Source: Actinoplanes utahensis (GTDB lineage Bacteria > Actinomycetota > Actinomycetes > Mycobacteriales > Micromonosporaceae). Taken from it: a stretch of DNA of 64,000 bases. The DNA is taken from assembly GCF_016862455.1 (NCBI RefSeq), contig NZ_BOMZ01000051.1:62001-126000 (forward strand), written 5' to 3'. The position numbers and the translations under genes are program-made. Positions 61,308 to 64,000 of the stretch are shown one piece after another; within the stretch, counting starts at the first letter, position 1; every line of letters begins with the position of its first letter. Below the pieces are notes generated by a model. The model was not told the DNA's origin, searched no databases, and saw only the letters and a program-made list of their open reading frames with translations.

Positions 61308-62080
61308 CAACGCTGATGATTGGTTTTTGTTCTCTTAGAAGAGATAACTAGTCGTCTTCGTAGGGGCTGTGCATACTGTGGAGAACTGCCGTTTCCGCTG
61401 GTCAGCGGGTTATCCACCGGTGGTTCACATGTGGGTAACCGGGGTATAAACCCGGGTCTGTGTCCACAGCCGTCGGGCTCGGAGCGAGTTATCCACTGTT
61501 GTCCACAGGCTATCCACCGGTTGTCCACCGGTTTTATCCCCTGCGCTGTGGATTACGCAGGAACGCTACCGGCTCGTCGTCCACAGAACCTTCAACAGGC
61601 TATCCACAGGCTCCCCCAGCCTGTGAGATCTTTTGTGACTCTCTGTGTCTGTCCACATCGATGTCCACAGGGTTGGTCCACATCTGTGGGTTTCAGTGTC
61701 AGCTGTTATCCACCGACTGGGGACAGAGCCTGTGGACGCCTGTGGATTAGTGTGGACAACGTTGGCACGAAACGTACCCGTTCCGGCGTTGACAAGTCGC
61801 ATGCGAACAACCTCAGAAATAGGCGTAGATGAGCTTCGATTTCTGTGGATTCGGAAGATGATCTGGGCATAACTTGTGGACAACCCCGTGTGTAACCGGT
61901 GGACAACCAGAAAATCGCGGGGAAATAGCAGCTCAGAGGCGAGTAACCCGATCGTGGACCGCCTGTGTATAACCCGGGAAAGCGGCCGATGGCGTCGACG
62001 GCCGTCCCTGCGTGCCCACTCCTGTGGATTGCCGGCGATCCGGGGTCGGAGGCAGTCGAGCCGCTTCCTGTGGATTACCG
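61308..62080. other. oriC: chromosomal replication origin oriC
   Basis: Lies in the dnaA-dnaN intergenic region. About 22 DnaA boxes related to TTGTCCACA/TTATCCACA are visible. Forward-strand boxes start at 61410, 61460, 61489, 61499 (perfect), 61510, 61521, 61577, 61600, 61649, 61661, 61674 and 61706. Reverse-strand boxes start at 61547, 61731, 61741, 61751 (perfect), 61844, 61875 (perfect), 61898, 61964, 62023 and 62069. An AT-rich stretch at 61308-61352 next to the dnaN side is the best candidate unwinding element. The layout matches actinobacterial origins with many weak boxes. Confidence 0.95.
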
Positions 62081-62169
62081 ACCCCATCGGGTACGGGCGT
62101 CCCGCGCTGAGCCGTTCCGCTGCTGCTCAGGCCCGCTCATCAGGCGAGTCGACAGCATGTCGGCACAGC

Positions 62170-62199
62170 AAAACCGGGCCCGGCAGTCAGCGGGCCCGG
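62170..62199 (-). terminator. intrinsic terminator of dnaA
   Basis: A 9-bp CCGGGCCCG/CGGGCCCGG stem (62174-62182 against 62191-62199), followed on the minus strand by TTTT. It lies 50 nt after the dnaA stop and keeps dnaA transcripts out of oriC. Confidence 0.88.
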
Positions 62200-62248
62200 A
62201 CGGGGAGATGTTCCGGGGGTGTGTTCGGGCGGCGGTGGCCCGTACCCC

Positions 62249-64000
62249 TCAGGTGTTCTGTTTGATCCTGTTGGTGAGCTCGGCGATCTGGTTGTAGAGC
62301 GACCGCCGCTCCGCCATGTGCTGCCGGATCTTGCGGTCGGCGTGCATGACGGTGGTGTGATCCCGGCCGCCGAACGCCTGGCCGATGCGCGGCAGCGAGA
62401 GATCGGTGAGCTCGCGGCAGAGGTACATGGCGACCTGGCGGGCGTTGACCAGCACCCGGCTGCGGGAGTGACCGCGCAGATCCTCCAGGGAGACGCCGAA
62501 GTAGTCGGCCGTCGACACCATGATCTGGTCCGCGGTGATCTCCGGGCCGGCGCCGTCCGGCATGAAGTCGCGCAGCACCTCCTCGGCCAGCGAGAGCTGG
62601 ACCGGGGAGCGGGTGAGGCTGGCGAACGCGGTCACCCGAATGAGGGCGCCCTCGAGCTCACGGATCGAGTTGGAGACCCGGGAGGCGATGAACTCCAGGA
62701 CGTCGTCGGGCGCGTACATGCGCTCCTGGGCGGCCTTCTTCTGCAGGATCGCGATACGCGTCTCCAGGTCCGGCGGCTGGATGTCGGCGAGCAGACCCCA
62801 CTCGAACCGGGTGCGCATCCGGTCTTCCAGGGTGGCCAGCTGGCGCGGTGACCGGTCCGAGCTGATCACGATCTGCTTGTTGGCGTTGTGGAGCGTGTTG
62901 AAGGTGTGGAAGAACTCCTCCTGCGTCCGCTCGCGGTTCTCCAGGAACTGGATGTCGTCGATCAGGAGGATGTCGACGTCGCGGTACCGGCGCTGGAACG
63001 CCTGCGTCTTGTCGTCCCGCAGGCTGTTGATGAAATCGTTGGTGAACTCCTCGGTCGACACGTAGCGCACCGAGCGCGCGTGCCCCAGGGTGGTGGCGTA
63101 GTGCCCGATGGCGTGCAGGAGGTGGGTCTTGCCCAGCCCGGAGCTGCCGTAGATGAAGAGCGGGTTGTACGCCTTGGCCGGGGACTCCGCGACCGCGACG
63201 GCCGCCGCGTGCGCGAACCGGTTGGACGAGCCGATGACGAACGTCTCGAACATGTACTTCGGGTTGAGCCGGTTGCCGTCGTTGCCGCCCGGCCGCGGGG
63301 ACGCGCCTGGACCGCGCAGATCGACCGGCGGCCGGCCCGGGCCGTTGTCGCCGACACGCTGCGGCACGTCGTCGCGGCGGTCGGGGCCCGACATCGGGCC
63401 GGTGTCCGGATGACGCCGGTTCTCCCGCATCTGGGCGGCGTCCGCGGCCATCCGGTGCGCGACGTTGTCATTGGGCTGCTCGTTCTCGACCGGCCGCACA
63501 GCCGGCGACCGGTTCACCGGCGGCGTCTGCGGCATCGGGTCGGCGAAGAGCGCCTCCTGGCCGTCCCGCGCGGTCGGCACACCTCGGGAGAACGGCGTCT
63601 GCGGCGCCGAATGCTGGGCGGACCCGGTCGGGTACGGCTCCGGCACGTGGTCGGCAGGACCGAAACCCGGTTGCTGGTACGGCGGATCGGGCATCCGTTG
63701 CTGCCCCGGGTACCCCGGCAGTTCCTGCTGGTAGGGAGCCGGGTCGGCGTAGTGCCGCGGCTGCGGTTCGGCCATCGGCGGCGCCTGCTCGGCGGGAGTG
63801 CCGTAGACGGTGCCCGGCATCCCGGAACCGTCCTCCGGAGGGCGGACCGTGACCGCCACCTGAATGGGCCGGTTCAGCCGCTTGGTCAGCGCCTCGGTGA
63901 TCGCCGGGCGCAGCCGCGACTCGATGATGTCCCGAGTGTAGGTGTCCGGAACCGATAGGAGTGCAGTGTCCTCGACTATCGCCCGCAACCGGGTGAACTG
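62249..64000 (-). CDS. dnaA: chromosomal replication initiator DnaA (5' part beyond the window)
   Basis: At least 583 residues; the 5' end runs off the right edge, and the frame is open to 64000. Domain I's end (the TALLSVPDTYTRDIIE segment) is followed by a very long Pro/Gln/Gly-rich domain II of ~185 residues. The AAA+ domain III has Walker A GSSGLGKTHLL and Walker B LLIDDIQFLENRERTQEEFF. Domain IV has the DnaA signature GGRDHTTVMHADRKI. It binds the adjacent oriC boxes. Long domain II is typical of Streptomyces and relatives. Confidence 0.98.
   Translation of the reverse strand, partial: QFTRLRAIVEDTALLSVPDTYTRDIIESRLRPAITEALTKRLNRPIQVAVTVRPPEDGSGMPGTVYGTPAEQAPPMAEPQPRHYADPAPYQQELPGYPGQQRMPDPPYQQPGFGPADHVPEPYPTGSAQHSAPQTPFSRGVPTARDGQEALFADPMPQTPPVNRSPAVRPVENEQPNDNVAHRMAADAAQMRENRRHPDTGPMSGPDRRDDVPQRVGDNGPGRPPVDLRGPGASPRPGGNDGNRLNPKYMFETFVIGSSNRFAHAAAVAVAESPAKAYNPLFIYGSSGLGKTHLLHAIGHYATTLGHARSVRYVSTEEFTNDFINSLRDDKTQAFQRRYRDVDILLIDDIQFLENRERTQEEFFHTFNTLHNANKQIVISSDRSPRQLATLEDRMRTRFEWGLLADIQPPDLETRIAILQKKAAQERMYAPDDVLEFIASRVSNSIRELEGALIRVTAFASLTRSPVQLSLAEEVLRDFMPDGAGPEITADQIMVSTADYFGVSLEDLRGHSRSRVLVNARQVAMYLCRELTDLSLPRIGQAFGGRDHTTVMHADRKIRQHMAERRSLYNQIAELTNRIKQNT

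Overview
This is a high-GC actinobacterial chromosome segment ending at the replication origin. The right end carries a 5'-truncated dnaA, the dnaA-dnaN intergenic oriC, dnaN, gnd, recF, a DUF721 gene, gyrB, gyrA, a DUF3566 gene, tRNA-Ile, a DLW-39 microprotein gene and tRNA-Ala. The left end carries the cell-envelope kinase block crgA, DUF881, trpG/pabA, pknB-pknA-pbpA-rodA-pstP-fhaB-fhaA and tRNA-Leu. This order matches the origin-proximal region of Mycobacterium and other Actinobacteria. The recF-gnd-dnaN arrangement, a chaplin gene, a class E sortase and a DUF397 gene point to a filamentous, sporulating member of the Micromonosporaceae, probably Actinoplanes or a close relative. The genus is an inference.

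Layout. 1-2.8 kb: tail of an unidentified gene, a membrane iron-sulfur oxidoreductase and crgA. 2.9-6.5 kb: plus-strand group DUF881, srtE, a small membrane protein and trpG/pabA. 6.5-15.3 kb: seven-gene minus-strand operon for Ser/Thr phosphorylation and wall elongation, most junctions overlapping or nearly so. 15.6-24.9 kb: tRNA-Leu, a WecG/TagA glycosyltransferase, several hypotheticals, a PASTA protein, a glutamate-cysteine ligase-like enzyme and a divergent yceI/marR pair. 24.9-33.5 kb: a leucine/isovalerate catabolic (liu) set (acyl-CoA dehydrogenase, carboxyltransferase, HMG-CoA lyase, biotin carboxylase, TetR), split by a chaplin gene and a secreted-protein gene. 33.5-38.1 kb: a large TPR protein coupled to an HSP90-like ATPase. 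38.1-42.5 kb: ECF sigma, membrane anti-sigma, ABC ATPase and two permeases, in an operon whose last four genes overlap. 42.6-49 kb: rhodanese, proS, CBS protein, sufE, a DsbA-family protein, a parS site, a YbaK-type deacylase and a NUDIX hydrolase. 49.8-64 kb: the tRNA/gyrase/origin core.

Most core genes run leftward from oriC, so they are co-directional with the leftward replication fork. No insertion sequence, prophage, CRISPR array or rRNA operon was seen.

Points that most deserve a second look: (i) the liu biotin carboxylase lacks a biotin-carrier domain, and no carrier gene is visible; (ii) a shared TAACG-N2-CGTTA operator links the TetR gene to the carboxyltransferase/dehydrogenase operon; (iii) a four-domain chaplin ends in a long Asp/Gly-rich tail with no sorting signal; (iv) the HSP90-like/TPR gene pair; (v) the oriC DnaA boxes form two opposed arrays; (vi) a parS site abuts a stop codon about 15 kb from oriC; (vii) a tandem hairpin repeat array follows the CBS gene.
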